Source: Mauremys mutica
Taxonomy: Eukaryota; Chordata; Testudines; Geoemydidae
Length of the DNA stretch: 64,000 nt
Direction of reading: 5' to 3'
Assembly (NCBI RefSeq): GCF_020497125.1
Contig: NC_059072.1
Span: 273,774,045 to 273,838,044 of the forward strand
This document shows positions 10,526-21,055 of this stretch, piece after piece. The notes under the pieces were generated by a model, which ran no database searches, was not told the DNA's origin, and saw nothing but the letters and a program-made list of their open reading frames with translations. The position numbers and the translations under genes were made by a program. Positions within the stretch are counted from its first letter, which is position 1. Each line of letters opens with the position of its first letter.

Positions 10526-13500
10526 ACTTAGGCATGTGCACATCTTAGCAGTTATAAATATAATAGGCTGTGGAGTTAGAGGTGGAGGATTCATCCATGC
10601 TATGTCCCAGCACACCAAATTGCCTCAAATTTGGCCTGCTTGCCACACTGTCAATATGGAGGGGTGGCTGAGCTAAACCTGAATGGTGCTGTGACCCTGC
10701 ATGCCTGGTCACAACACCAGTCATTCAGATTTGGTGGGGGTAGGTGTACAGGCTCAAGGAGGTGAGGCAGCTAGAGCAATGGGGCACCTGAAAAGAAAAG
10801 AGCATTAGGTGTGGGAGTGGGGCATAGATATGCTCTCCTATTCCACGGCATTTCTATATATTATAGGTAGGGCTGGTGTTATGGCCAATTATTAAGGTTG
10901 CCTGACACTTCACATTATAAGAGCCTGTTTTCCGTTGCTTATAACTTTGCCTAATCTTAACCATTCAGGCTGAAATTTTCCATACTGGAAGTTTGCCTCT
11001 GACTGAATTATTATGAATACTGTAACCCAAATTGATCAACCATTTCCTATAAGGAGACTAGGGAAACTTATTAGTTTTGCTCATGTTAAAAATTATCTAG
11101 TGACCTTTTATCTGAGGGATTAAGGATTTAAAATATGTTGGTGAGTGACCATTGTGTAAGGCTGTGCCTTTTGTCACTCCTGTGAAAATCCACCCAAGTT
11201 TAGCCAAGTTACAAACCTTTGAAAAATTGCAGTTTGAACATGCTCCATAGACTTGTGAGATCTTCATAGCAAAATTGGAATGAGCAGGACTTTTCTTTCA
11301 ATGTACACTGTTGGCTGCTGCAGACTGGGCCAGAGAAAGGCTCCAGAACTGAGAGCTGGGAGCCTGCCTCTCCTGTGCTCTCAGTGCTCCCCCCATCCCT
11401 AACAAATACAGACAGAGATGCTGGGCCCAGCCAAGGTACAGGAGGAAGATCCCTGGTTCAAATGCATAGGGGACAAAAGTTCAACCCATGAGAGCAGGGA
11501 GACTAGACCAGAACAATGTATCAAGGTAGAGGAGACTGAAAGGGGAAAAAGGGAAATTGTGCCTAGGCGTTGGGTTGAGGAAACTGGAATTAACTGGGCA
11601 AGAAAAATGGAACTGGAAGCCCAGGAGGGAAAAGGAGGAGAAGGGCATGGGAACCAGTGTGAAGGTGTGTGTGGGGGGGAGACTAAGATAAAGTGAGGAG
11701 CTTGGGAGAGACTGGGAGTGGCTGAATAAGGAGACTATGACTGGGAACCAGGTCGAGGATGGGATCTGACTAAGAACCAGGGAATGGGGAGAACTGGGGC
11801 TGGCTGTGCAAGGGAAAGAGGCTGGGGAAAAGAAGCTGGGGGTGGTGGTGGGACACTAGGAATGGGTAGGTGGAGGAAGTGACTGGGTATTGATCCTTGT
11901 GTTTGGTTTCTGTGACACCGAGACCATGTTTTCAAGAGTGGTCTGTATATTTTTTAAAACATGTGTTTGCATTTGGTGCCCAGCCACATGACTGATGAAT
12001 GAAAAGCAAATGCTGTTTATGCTCAAATTGTAAGTATTTCCTTGTGGGAAATTGTGGGTTCGGGTATAAAGATTTGGGGCTTGATTCCTCACTGTATTAC
12101 TCCTCTTTTACAGTATTATGACTCCATTCATTTAGTCGCGGTAGAGTTGCAGCAACTTGAAAATGGAATAGCACAACAGTGACTCATGCCCTTGGGCTTT
12201 TTGACTAACTACATGTGCCTTGCTACTTAGTTTAAAGTTTGGATATAAAAGCTGAGTTATGTGCATTTTATGTTGTTATAATATGTGCCTTTATTACTGT
12301 TGTGTGAAGTATCATAATTGCTGTTGTGCAGATTATCAGTTAGCTAAAATTTACCAGTAAAATGTTCATTATGTTTTGAACATGGGTGCTTTAGCTTATG
12401 ATGACATCACACACAAGTTAGATATTTGGAGACTAGCTAATATGTGACAGAATTGCCAACTTGAGATCATTTCAGCAGGGCCCCTGCACTATTTTAGTAC
12501 TTCATCACTGCCACTGAGCATTTTGTATAAATGTATGAACAGAACTTTTCTGTGTACGTATCCTGCAAAAAATGTATAGACATAGCCTGCATATTTTTGT
12601 GTTTGTATTTATAGATAAGATGGATGTGTTCCGATTTTCCAAGAAGAGAAAGGTAAGCAAAATTTAAGATTTTAGAATTAGAAAGTGTGTATGTGTGTGT
12701 TGGCGGGGGGCGGGGAGGGGAGGAAGAGGAGAAAGGTGTGGTGTAATCATTTCTTGTGCCAGGGTCTTCTAAGGCCTTGGTATAGTCCTGCATAATAAGT
12801 TATGAAGATCTTTATAATGTGATTGTCCCTCATTTTCCTTATATACTTCTGTCAGCAGTGGAATATTTAACGGTGACATTTTTATCAAGATCATTGGACA
12901 TCTGTATTAAGAACAAACCAATAAGATGAATGGGGTAGTTCACATCTCTCTGAGCTATTGTTACAAGCTGTCTGTATACTCAGGCCAATAATTCAGTTGG
13001 TTCATGTTTTCAAGATGATCTTTACAACCACAAAAGGGCTAGAAACTCATTTGTTTTAAATGACTGCCTAGAATCTGGAGTACAATAAACAGGAGATCTA
13101 GGCATGGGTTTGTTGTGCTTAATTGTTCATCTGGCTCACCTAAACTTTCAAGTATAAAAAGCATTTACACAAGTTCCAAGCAGCAGAAGCAGAACATTTT
13201 ACATTTGCAGGAAACTTTTAACAGGGAATTAATTATAAAATGTTGAAAACATTCAGTGGGCACAGATCAAGGATTTTGAGATAATCTCTCTCCTTCACTT
13301 CAATTAAATGGTAGCCTTCTGGTTGATAGAAGATCATATAATGCATTCTAGAGTAAATTAAAACATTCAACAAATGATATCATTACAGAAGATTGTAAAG
13401 CTGAAAGCCATAATGATTGTCCCCATCTGTAATTCTCTTGCTGGTGCCACGGCAGCTTCTCTGTGGCTCTGGCTTTTTTATGAGTACTAATCTTCCACTA

Positions 13501-13887
13501 GATTGTCAGCACTGCAAGGAGGATGTACTGTTTGTATATGGTAGTATTGGGCACCATTGGGATTTTTTTCCAACATACCTGTTCAATAAGAAACAGTGAA
13601 GTCCTTAAAGTGTAAGGTAAATATCACCCTACTCTGGAACTCAAAAGCATATCAGGTTCACCCCAATGATTTTTAAACCACAGTATCTGGTAAATGCAAC
13701 TGAATCTGATGCTACTACCTTTCTGGTTGCAGAGAATTTTCATGAAATGACTGTTTTGAGTAAGCTGACAGATACAGAAATTGATCAATATACTTAGTTC
13801 AACTCTGTCAGCAACAAGTAACTTACACATGAAAGGCCTCATTCTCCATTGTTACAACAGTTTTATGACAGTATAACTGATACCACA
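10524..13887. other. Unassigned DNA with a purine-rich degenerate repeat tract
   Basis: I see no gene. From about 11410 to 11880 the plus strand is strongly G/A-rich with imperfect repeated phrases such as 'ggagactgggac' and 'gaaccaggg', a degenerate tandem or transposon-derived tract; the open frame of 92 codons at 11418 is a by-product. A (GT)n plus G-run stretch lies at about 12684-12720. The remainder is AT-rich without features I can name. Confidence 0.4.
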
Positions 13888-14030
13888 GTGTAAAGCCACC
13901 AATTTAGCAAGATACTTAAGTATGTGCCTATCTTCAAGCATGTAAGTGGTCTCATTGAAGTCTACAGGACTATTTGTGTTTAAAGTTAGGTGTGTGCTAT
14001 GTACCTTCCTGAACTGGGGTCTAAAACTGG
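13888..14030. repeat. Palindromic MITE-like fragment
   Basis: The stretch contains 'gatacttaagtatgtgcc', a central 'cattgaagtctacagga' and a roughly complementary right half with 'taaagttaggtgtgtgc'. This resembles the short palindromic MITEs seen across amniotes (compare 27001-27075 in this window, with 'agcacttaagcccatgc'). It is too diverged for exact ends. Confidence 0.4.
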
Positions 14031-14348
14031 AATAACAAAGAGTCAATCAGTTCCACATTGAATATCTGCCTCATATGCAGATGTTCCTATCAAATGAGAC
14101 AACAGGGAAGTGTGTGCCTGAGCTCTACCAGCACTAATAGCACATTTGTTGCACATTATTGTAACAGTGTTTTAAAATCCAGATTACTTCTCACCTTTAT
14201 TCTGTTTCTACTCACATTTAGTCTATGTGTTAAGTTTTTACTTTTCAGCCAGGGCAGTGAAACTAGAATGGTCTATTTTAACTGGTTGGTTTCCAGTCAG
14301 TTTCACTTTCTAATTCTTATGCACCACTGCCTTAAAGTATCTATTCTA

Positions 14349-14676
14349 GGGTACATCAACACAGGAAAAACAAACAAACAAACAACAACAAAAACCATAG
14401 CAGCAGTGAGTCTCAGAGTCTCATGGAGCTCAGGCTGTGGAGCTAAAAATAGAAAAAGTAGATATTCAAGCTGAGGCTGGAGCCCAGGCTCTGAAACCTT
14501 GCAAGCAAGGAGAGTCTCAGAGTCCAGTCTCCATCCTCAGCTTGAACATCTACACTTATTTTCAGTCCTGCAACGCAAGTTCTCTGAGTCCAGGTCACTT
14601 GACCTGGCCTCTAACACTTGCTGCCGTTTTTTTATTTTATTTTATTTATTTATTTTTTTTGGCTGTCGATGTACCC
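14349..14676. mobile_element. Non-autonomous DNA transposon (MITE)
   Basis: The left terminus GGGTACATCAACA and the complement of the right terminus, GGGTACATCGACA, are matching inverted repeats. The 328-bp body has GC-rich 'gctcaggctgtggagct' modules and a TTTTA-rich stretch near the right end. The termini resemble those of the 27749-28043 element (GGGTACGTC). No clear target duplication is visible. The several overlapping open frames here are not genes. Confidence 0.55.
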
Positions 14677-14729
14677 TTTGGTACTTATATTGCCCCCATT
14701 ACCAAAAAAATCTGAACACCTCACCATCT

Positions 14730-14890
14730 TTAGTGTATTTATCTTTACAATACCCCTGGGAGGTAGAAAAATGCTATTTTACAGATGGGGACCTAAAGTA
14801 CAGAGAGGCTAAGTGATTTTCCTGAGTTCAAAAAGGAAGTTTGTGGCAGAGCAGGAACTCGAATCCAAATTTTCCAAGTCCTATGCTAGT
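14730..14890 (-). mobile_element. MIR-like CORE-SINE relic
   Basis: The plus strand reads 'attttacagatggggacc', 'cagagaggctaagtg', then 'ggcagagcaggaactcgaa'. This is the antisense of the MIR/CORE-SINE body (tRNA-derived box region and core). It is an old amniote SINE with many substitutions. Confidence 0.65.
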
Positions 14891-15009
14891 GCCCCTGGAC
14901 CATCCTTCCTGGCTCTCTTTACTTTGGTTGCATATATTGTGGACAATGTCAAAATTGAAAAGAAATGGTCTGTACTAGGGTTGGTTGAAAAATTTTCATT
15001 GAAACGTCA

Positions 15010-15482
15010 CATTTTCAAATAGCTCTATGGAATACACTGATACCAGCAACAAATGTTTTGGGATTTTTTAAATGTTATTAAACTAAATTTAAGCTCCCTT
15101 TTGGTTTAAAAGTTTAAGCAGCTTTGGGGATATCTTTCACAGGACCCATTGCTTTTCTACACATGGTAATACCACATTTTTTCTGCTGGTACTTTGGTGT
15201 GTACTGTTGTAACTGTAAAAGTCAGTGATATTGAACATTTGTCCAAATAAAGATTACTCTTGTTACCAAAGGCAGCAAGATCAAGCCCTGGGAAAGGCAT
15301 ACTAAAATAGATAAATAAAATACATCCTGCAGAAGAATGAAAGTGTGACAGTGTTAGGACCTAGTCCAGCAATTCTTAGCATATTACGTATTTATTATGC
15401 ATGTATATAGCCCTATTAATTTCAATTGGCCTATTCATATGAATTAGTTTTACACAAGGTAAAGCTCATAATGCTCAAAAAA
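15010..15482. other. Unassigned AT-rich DNA
   Basis: Nothing recognisable; only short open frames and no repeat motifs that I can support. Confidence 0.4.
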
Positions 15483-15605
15483 CCCTTTGATTCATGGAGT
15501 TTAAGGCCAGAAGGGACTATTATCCTGACCTCCTATATATCACAGGTCATTAAATTTCACCTAGTTACCCCCGTATTAAGCCCAATAACTTGCCTTTGAC
15601 TAAAG
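15483..15605 (-). mobile_element. CR1-like LINE 3' fragment (antisense)
   Basis: The stretch reads 'gattcatggagtttaaggcc', 'agaagggactatta', 'tgacctcctatatatcaca', 'cattaaatttcacctagtt'. This is the same family as the longer antisense copy at 57306-57720 ('gattcatagatttgtatggcc', 'tgacctcctgtatacc', 'catttcacccaatt'). It is the 3'-most part of a CR1-type LINE read on the minus strand. Confidence 0.65.
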
Positions 15606-15867
15606 TGGAACTTATACTTAGCTAAAGCGTATCTTTTAGAAAGTACATGACAATATTTTTAACACCATGATAGACGATGCAAAGGGAGCTTAAATGTTTG
15701 TGTGTATTTCTATATATTTGACAAGATAGGATAAAATAAGGCTTTGAAAATGCAGATTAAGGTAGCATGTATACCGTAAGAATGCTCTTTAGCTGACAGG
15801 TAAATATTAGCAGAGTGCTAAAGACTCTTCCACAATATTTATACATTAGCTATTTTTGAATGTTTCC

Positions 15868-16005
15868 TTATTACCAGCAGCCTCACCATAGTAGCACTCC
15901 CACCACACAGAGCACTCAGTCCTGCAATATGCTCAACAGCCTCAGCTCCCTTTGAAATTAGTGGGACCTGAGGGCACTCAGCAACTTGCAGGATTTCCTG
16001 GATCT
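15868..16005. repeat. Palindromic MITE-like repeat
   Basis: The left half 'tcctgcaatatgctcaa' with 'gcctcagctccc' is mirrored by the right half 'gggacctgagggc' with 'cagcaacttgcagga', around a short centre near 15950. The whole folds into an imperfect hairpin, typical of short palindromic DNA-transposon relics. The 86-codon minus-strand frame over it is incidental. Confidence 0.5.
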
Positions 16006-16250
16006 GTAGGGAGCAGTTCCTGTCCATATTACTTAACCACCCAGCAGCCATGGCATGAGGTGCTGTAACTTCTCTTTCATCCTTCTCATTCAGAGTCAAA
16101 ATGTATCATTTCCACGATGCATGAATCCACTGCTGGTCCTGAGGCTGTGAATTGCAAACCTACACTGAAAGCAATTTTGGGAATTTCTTTTAGATTTCTT
16201 CATCCTATAGCCTTTCCTATTGTTCCATATGTTTTATGCAATGTCTATAC

Positions 16251-16585
16251 CAGGGATCGGCAGCCTTTGGCATGCGGCAGGTCAGGGTAAGCACCCTGGT
16301 GGGTAAGGCCTGTTTGTTTACCTGCCGCATCCGCAGGTTCAGATGATCGCGGCTCTCACTGGCTGCGGTTCGCCGTCCCAGGCCAATGGGGGCTGCAGGA
16401 AGCGGCGTGGGCCGAGGGGTGTGCTGGCCATTCCTTCCTGCAGCCCCCATTGTCCTGGAGTGGCGAACCGCAGCCAGTGGGAGCCGCGATTGGCCAAACC
16501 TGTGGACACGGCAGGTAAACAAACTGGCCCAGCCCACCAAGGTGCTTACCCTGGCAGGCCGCATGCAAAAGGTTGCTAATCCCTG
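16251..16585. mobile_element. hAT MITE, 335 bp, long inverted repeats
   Basis: It begins CAGGGATCGGCAGCC and ends with the inverted counterpart. It is flanked by the perfect 8-bp direct repeat GTCTATAC (16243-16250 and 16586-16593), the target-duplication length of the hAT superfamily. The GC-rich interior is itself palindromic (two 'cagtgggagc'-type arms around 'gggggctgcagg'). It is one of five copies of this family in the window (others at 19199, 34708, 42569 and 56890). Open frames of 70-142 codons on both strands arise from the GC-rich palindrome and are not genes. Confidence 0.9.
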
Positions 16586-17262
16586 GTCTATACTAACCCA
16601 ACATATTATCACAGGCAGCAATAGATTTAAAGGTTGTCTTGTCATTGCACTATACAGAAGAAAAATCTTGAAAAAAAAATCATATTGACATAAATGACTG
16701 GACCATGGCCTTCAGGATGCAGCCCTAAGACAAAAGTGAGTTAAATCTTATGAGTTAAGAATAATGGATGAAAAGGCAAATATAGTACCTATCTATAAAA
16801 AGGGACATAAAGACAACCTAGGGAATTATAGACCAGTCAGCTTAATTTCAGTACCTAGAAAGATAACAGAGAAAATAATCAAATAATCAATTTGTAAGCA
16901 TGTAGAAGATAGTAAGATGATAAATACCATTTAACATGGATTTCTCAAGAACAAATAGTGTCAAACCAACCTAATATCCTTCTTTGACAGGGTAACAAGC
17001 CTTGTGGATAGGGGGAAGCTATAGATGTGATATATCTCAAATGTAGTAAGGCTTTTGATATTGTCTCATGTGACCTTCTCATAAGCAGACTAGGGAAATA
17101 TAGCTTAGATGAACCTACTGGTTGGAAAACCATACTCAGAAAGTATTTATGAGTGGTTCACAATCAATCTGAAAGGGCATATTGAATGGGGTCCCGCAGA
17201 GATCGGTCCTAGGACCAGCTCTATTTGATATATTCATAAATGATTTGGATAATGGCATAGAG

Positions 17263-17598
17263 CAGGGTTTCTCAAACAGGGGTTGCCGCTTGTGTAGGGA
17301 AAGCCCCCGGCGGGCTGGGCCGATGTGTTTACCTGCCCAGTCCACAGGTCCACCTGATCGCAGCTCCCACTGGCCACAGATCGCTACTCCAGGCCAAAGG
17401 GAGCTGCTGGAAGTGGCGGCTAGTAAATCCCTCGGACCGTGCCGCTTCCAGACGCTCCCATTGGCCCGGAGCAGCGAGCCGTGGCCAGTGGGAGCCGCGA
17501 TCGGCTGGACCTGCGGACGGGGCAGGTAAACACACCGGCAGGTAAACACACCAGGGGCTTTCCCTACACAAGCGGCGACCCTTGTTTGAGAAACCCTG
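17263..17598. mobile_element. hAT MITE nested in CR1 (336 bp)
   Basis: The termini are CAGGGTTTCTCAAAC and its complement. The inverted repeats extend about 45 bp with only two mismatches. The flanking 8-bp direct repeat is GCATAGAG (17255-17262 and 17599-17606). Removing the element with one copy of the repeat restores continuous CR1 sequence. A local direct repeat ('ggcaggtaaacacacc' twice, about 17521-17554) is a secondary duplication in the right arm. Confidence 0.92.
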
Positions 17599-17959
17599 GC
17601 ATAGAGAGTACACTTACAAAGTTTGCAGATGATACCAAACCGTGTGGGGTTGCAAACTCTTTGGAGGACAGGCTTAGAATTCAAAATGATCTTGAGAAAC
17701 TGGAGAAATGGTCTAAAATAAATAGGATTTAATTCAATAAAGACAAATGCAAAGTGCCACACTTAGGAAGGGATAATCAATTGCACAAATAGAAAATGGG
17801 AAATGACTGCCTAGTAAGGAATACTGAAGAAAAGGATCTGGGGGTTACAGTGGATCACAAACTAAATAGGCGTCAACAATGTAATGCTGTTGCAAAAAAA
17901 ATGAAGGCATCATTTCTAGAATGTATTAGCAGGAATGTTGTAAGGAAGACACTAGACGT

Positions 17960-18521
17960 ATTTGTATATACTCATTCATAAGCCAGATTTTTTTAGTAAA
18001 AACGGGAAGCACCAGAGAAGGGGGTCGGCTTATGAACGGTTATAGAGAGGGAGAGGTGGGACACAGCCCCTCCCCCCAACAGAGGGAGCAAGGAGAGGCA
18101 GCACAGCCAGCAGAGCCGGAAGGGAAGAGGCAGGGCCAAAGTCTCTCCGCTTCTGGCCAGGCTGCTCTCCCCCCAGCCTCCGAAGCAGCTGCAGCTCTGG
18201 GGCTGGCAGGCTGTGGCTGTGCTGCCTGGCCCAGCCCCCCAGATCAGGTTGTGGCCATGCCGCCCAGCCTGCCGGACCATGCTGCGGCCATGACACCTGG
18301 CCCAGCCCGCTGGAACATGCTGCGGCCGCACCGCCTGGTCTGGCCCACTGGAGCAGGCTGTGGCTGCGCTGTCCAGCCTACTGGAGCAGCTCCAGCCAGG
18401 CCAGAGACATCCTCCCCTTGCCCTCCCCAGATAAGCTGAAAAGTGTGGGGGTCCCGGGCTAAGGGTGGGGTCATGTGGGGGGTGGTCACAGGGGTTACTC
18501 CCCTGACCCCCAGCTTCTCAG
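17960..18521. mobile_element. Unclassified GC-rich repeat with terminal hairpin
   Basis: The left end folds into a hairpin: arm 17967-17984 ('tatactcattcataagcc') pairs with 18027-18044 ('ggcttatgaacggttata'), 14 of 18 positions matching. A GC-rich body follows, with an array of about five imperfect 33-38-bp units at 18217-18390. The right side joins a hAT right half (18522-18646). Open frames of 88-135 codons on both strands reflect GC-rich low-complexity DNA (Ala/Pro/Gln-rich) and are not genes. I do not know the class of this element. Confidence 0.5.
18217..18390. repeat. Minisatellite, units of about 33-38 bp
   Basis: Units of the form 'gccgcccagcctgccggacc' followed by 'atgctgcggccat' repeat about five times with substitutions. 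They lie inside the unclassified GC-rich repeat. Confidence 0.6.
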
Positions 18522-18646
18522 ACAGCGAACCGCGGCCAGTGGGAGCTGTGATCGGCCTAACCTGCGGACGCAAAAGGTAAACAAATCGGCCTAGCTCACC
18601 AAGGGCTTTTCCTGAACAAGCGGCGGACTGGCTTTGAGAACCACTG
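18522..18646. mobile_element. Right half of a hAT MITE
   Basis: This is homologous to the right half of the 17263-17598 element ('gaaccgcggccagtgggagc', 'cctgcggacg', 'ggtaaacaaatcggcc') and ends with GGCTTTGAGAACCACTG, a hAT-type terminus. The matching left half is missing, so no target duplication can be tested. CR1 sequence resumes immediately to the right. Confidence 0.7.
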
Positions 18647-18859
18647 ATTTAGAAAACATGTCCTGCAAGGATAGATTAGGGAAAAACAATTATTTGTTTA
18701 GTCTGGAGAAAAGGGGGCTGATAGGGGACATAATAACAGTCTTCAAATATTTTACAAGATTTTGATAAAGAGTAGGGTGATACATTGTTCTCATTGTACA
18801 CTGAGGATAGAACAAGAAGTAATGCGCTTAAATTGTAGCAAGAGAGAGTTAGGTTAGAC

Positions 18860-19088
18860 CAGGGGTCCCCAATGCAGCGCCCAAGCATCCGCCGAAATGC
18901 CACTGAGAAGCTGCGTCGTCCACAGGCGTCGCCGTCAAAATTCCGCCAATTATCGGCGGTATTTCGGCGGTGATGCCTCTGGATGACGCTGCTTTTCGGT
19001 GGCATTTTGGCAGATGCTCCTCCGCCACCACGGTCCTCCGTGGCTCGTCGTCTGGTGCCCAGCAGATGAAAACGGTTGGGGACCACTG
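18860..19088. mobile_element. hAT MITE nested in CR1 (229 bp)
   Basis: The termini CAGGGGTCCCCAA and the complement of TTGGGGACCACTG pair. The flanking 8-bp direct repeat GGTTAGAC is perfect (18852-18859 and 19089-19096). The interior carries 'gccgaaatgcc' and 'ggcggtatttcggcgg' palindromic modules. It is a different family from the neighbours at 17263 and 19199. Confidence 0.92.
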
Positions 19089-19198
19089 GGTTAGACATTG
19101 GGAAAAACTTCCTAAATGTCAGGGTATTTAAGCACTGGAACAAATTGCCTAGAGAGGTTGTGGAATCTCTGTTGGAGTTCTTTAAGAGCAGGTTAGAC

Positions 19199-19504
19199 CA
19201 GGGATCGGCAACCTTTGGCACGCGGCCCACTAGGGTAAGCACCCTGGCAGGCCGGGCCGGTTTGTTTACCTGCTGCGTCCACAGGTTCGGCTGATCGTGG
19301 CTCCCACTGGCCGCGGTTTGCCGTCGCAGGCCAGTGGGTTGTGCTGGCCGCCACTTCCCGCCACCCCCATTGGCCTGAGACGATGAACCGTGGCCAGTGG
19401 GAGCCATAATCGGCCAAAACTGCGGACGCAGAAGGTAAACAAACCGGCCCGGCCTGCCAGGGTGCTTACCCTAGTGGCCGCATGCCAAAGGTTGCCGATC
19501 CCTA
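19199..19504. mobile_element. hAT MITE nested in CR1 (306 bp)
   Basis: It starts CAGGGATCGGCAACCTTTGG. The inverted repeat extends for about 80 bp with few mismatches; the last base is A instead of the expected G. The flanking 8-bp direct repeat is GGTTAGAC (19191-19198 and 19505-19512), the same octamer used by the unrelated MITE 100 bp upstream. It belongs to the family of 16251-16585. Confidence 0.92.
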
Positions 19505-19765
19505 GGTTAGACAAACAGCTGTCAGGGATGATTGAGATAATACTTAATCCTGCCTCAGTGCAGGAAACTGGACTAAATAACCTATCAAGGTTCCTTCCAT
19601 TTCTGTGTTTCTATGAAAGGGCCACAAAAAGACCACTTTGGCCACTGCATTTTACAGGACTGCTTGCTATACTATTCCCATTGGCTCCATTATTTAACCA
19701 ATTTGTTACACCTGTGCTGATGGTGTCTCAACTATTGCTCCAATCATATATTCTATTCTCTAATT

Positions 19766-19830
19766 CAGTGGTGGGCAACTGTGATCGGCGGGCCGCATGC
19801 GGCTCGTGGGCCTCAGGTTGCCCACCACTG
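19766..19830. mobile_element. Minimal 65-bp hAT MITE
   Basis: It consists almost only of the two termini, CAGTGGTGGGCAAC at the left and GTTGCCCACCACTG at the right, with about 37 bp between. Flanks CTCTAATT and CTCTAGGG share the first five bases, a decayed 8-bp duplication. The same terminus starts the fragment at 24515. Confidence 0.75.
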
Positions 19831-19838
19831 CTCTAGGG

Positions 19839-20974
19839 GTTTCTACCCAGGGTATTACAACTGTAATGGATACTAGAGTCCTCTGACACTATTTCTCAGC
19901 ATGCTTGGAGTCACAGGTGGAGACTAGAATGGACTAGAGACTCCTGCTGAGAGTAACAGAAAGGCTTTTGCATCAGGTGATATTGATAAGCAATTTGTTG
20001 TTCCAATGATGAGCCAGGGCTGCTCAAACACTCTGTGGGAGGGGACAGCCTGACTGAGAGACAAAGAAACTAGTTTTAATTTCAGTGCAGAGTTTGGGTC
20101 CAGGAGCTGAGAGAGGAGCAGAACAGCTCAAGGACTCTCTCATTAACTCCCCCTTACCAAAAAGAGAGTCTTTGAACTGCTGTGAGATCTAGTGCATGCA
20201 TCAGGCAGTTCCAGCCCTGCAGAGACCACCCTGTGATGGTTGTTGAGAGCCAGATAAAACATACACAGGACTCCAGGCCAGGAGAGGACCCTGCCTGATG
20301 CAAGAGTGGAAAACACAGGAAGAGGTCCCCTTTTTCTTTAAGACAGTCAAGCTTCACAGCACTGCAGCACATATCTCTGGATTCATCCTCAGGATACCAT
20401 GTACCTGTGAAAGTGCCAGGGATGGAGCTGCAGGTTGGGAAGAGTTGTGTGTGTTTGGAAGTGGTAAATTTATTGATTTGTGAACAATTAGTATTTATTA
20501 GTTAACACTTTCCTTCCCTAGATCCTGTTTTCCTGTTCCGTATCAAGTCCCCCATTTTATACTGTTATTTTGGGGTGTGTCATTTCTTTGCTGGGGTTTG
20601 TTCAGATGTACTTTATTGTTTAATGTGTCCTGGGTTTTATACTCCTTGCCCTTTAGTAGCATTGTTCATTTTCCCAAGGGACAGCACAGTGTCTTGAGCA
20701 CAGTTAGGAGTTTTCTTGGCTGGAGGCATCAGGCATCACAAAAAAGAGCCCAGGACCCAACCTGTGTGAGGAGAGGGGAGAAGCCATTCCAACTGACCTG
20801 GGAGGAGGCTTGAGCCCCACCAAGAATCTTTGAGCAGTTTGCAAAGTAGGCTCTTTTTTAAACCACACTTACTTGTGTCAACGACAAACTTTAGTTGTTT
20901 TTTTCCTGTTTTTGTTTCCCTCCTCCCACCCTCCCCTGTTGTAAGGAGGAAGGATGCTAATGCTGTTAAGGCAC
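19839..20974. other. Unassigned DNA
   Basis: I find no gene or classifiable repeat. An 11-bp inverted repeat (gcatcaggcag at 20198-20208 and ctgcctgatgc at 20291-20301) may mark an old MITE but has no flanking duplication. Open frames here are short and featureless. Confidence 0.4.
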
Positions 20975-21055
20975 AACACTGGGAGGCAGGGGACCTGAGT
21001 TTTATTTCCCTACTCTGTCACATTATGACCTGGAGCAAGTCATTTAGGGCCATTT
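20975..21055 (+). mobile_element. MIR-like CORE-SINE relic
   Basis: The strings 'ggggacctgagttttattt', 'tactctgtcacattatgacc' and 'ggagcaagtcatttaggg' correspond to the MIR sense strand (after the B box, then the conserved core). Only the middle part survives. Confidence 0.55.

Larger units (their letters stand above)
16762..19622 (+). mobile_element. CR1 LINE copy split by four nested insertions
   Basis: CR1 sequence can be followed through 16762-17262, 17607-17959, 18647-18859, 19097-19198 and 19513-19622. It covers the reverse transcriptase from the 'gaattatagaccagtcagc' block (NYRPVS), through the cattcataaatgatttgg and 'gcagatgataccaaa' (ADDT) blocks, to the 3' end with 'gaggttgtggaatctctgtt' and the tail 'ggttccttccatttctg'. 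It is the same subfamily as the copy at 58.6-60.3 kb. The coding region is full of stops and frameshifts. Three of the four interruptions are hAT MITEs with intact 8-bp duplications; the fourth (17960-18646) has removed some CR1 sequence. Confidence 0.85.

Noticed and set aside
11418..11696. 92-codon Glu/Lys/Gly-rich frame
   Set aside because: The purine-rich degenerate repeat tract produces it; there is no family signature.
12684..12722. G-quadruplex or regulatory G-rich element
   Set aside because: Runs of G follow a GT microsatellite; this can form by chance in simple repeats and no gene is near.
16217..16688. Overlapping open frames of 70-142 codons on both strands
   Set aside because: They lie in a GC-rich palindromic hAT MITE and read similar peptides in several frames and at several copies; they are composition artefacts.
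17993..18573. Ala/Pro/Gly-rich frames of 88-135 codons
   Set aside because: They are on both strands of a GC-rich repeat with a minisatellite, with no domain and no plausible start context.
20198..20301. 11-bp inverted repeat, possible MITE or terminator
   Set aside because: There are no flanking duplication, no further pairing and no second copy in the window.
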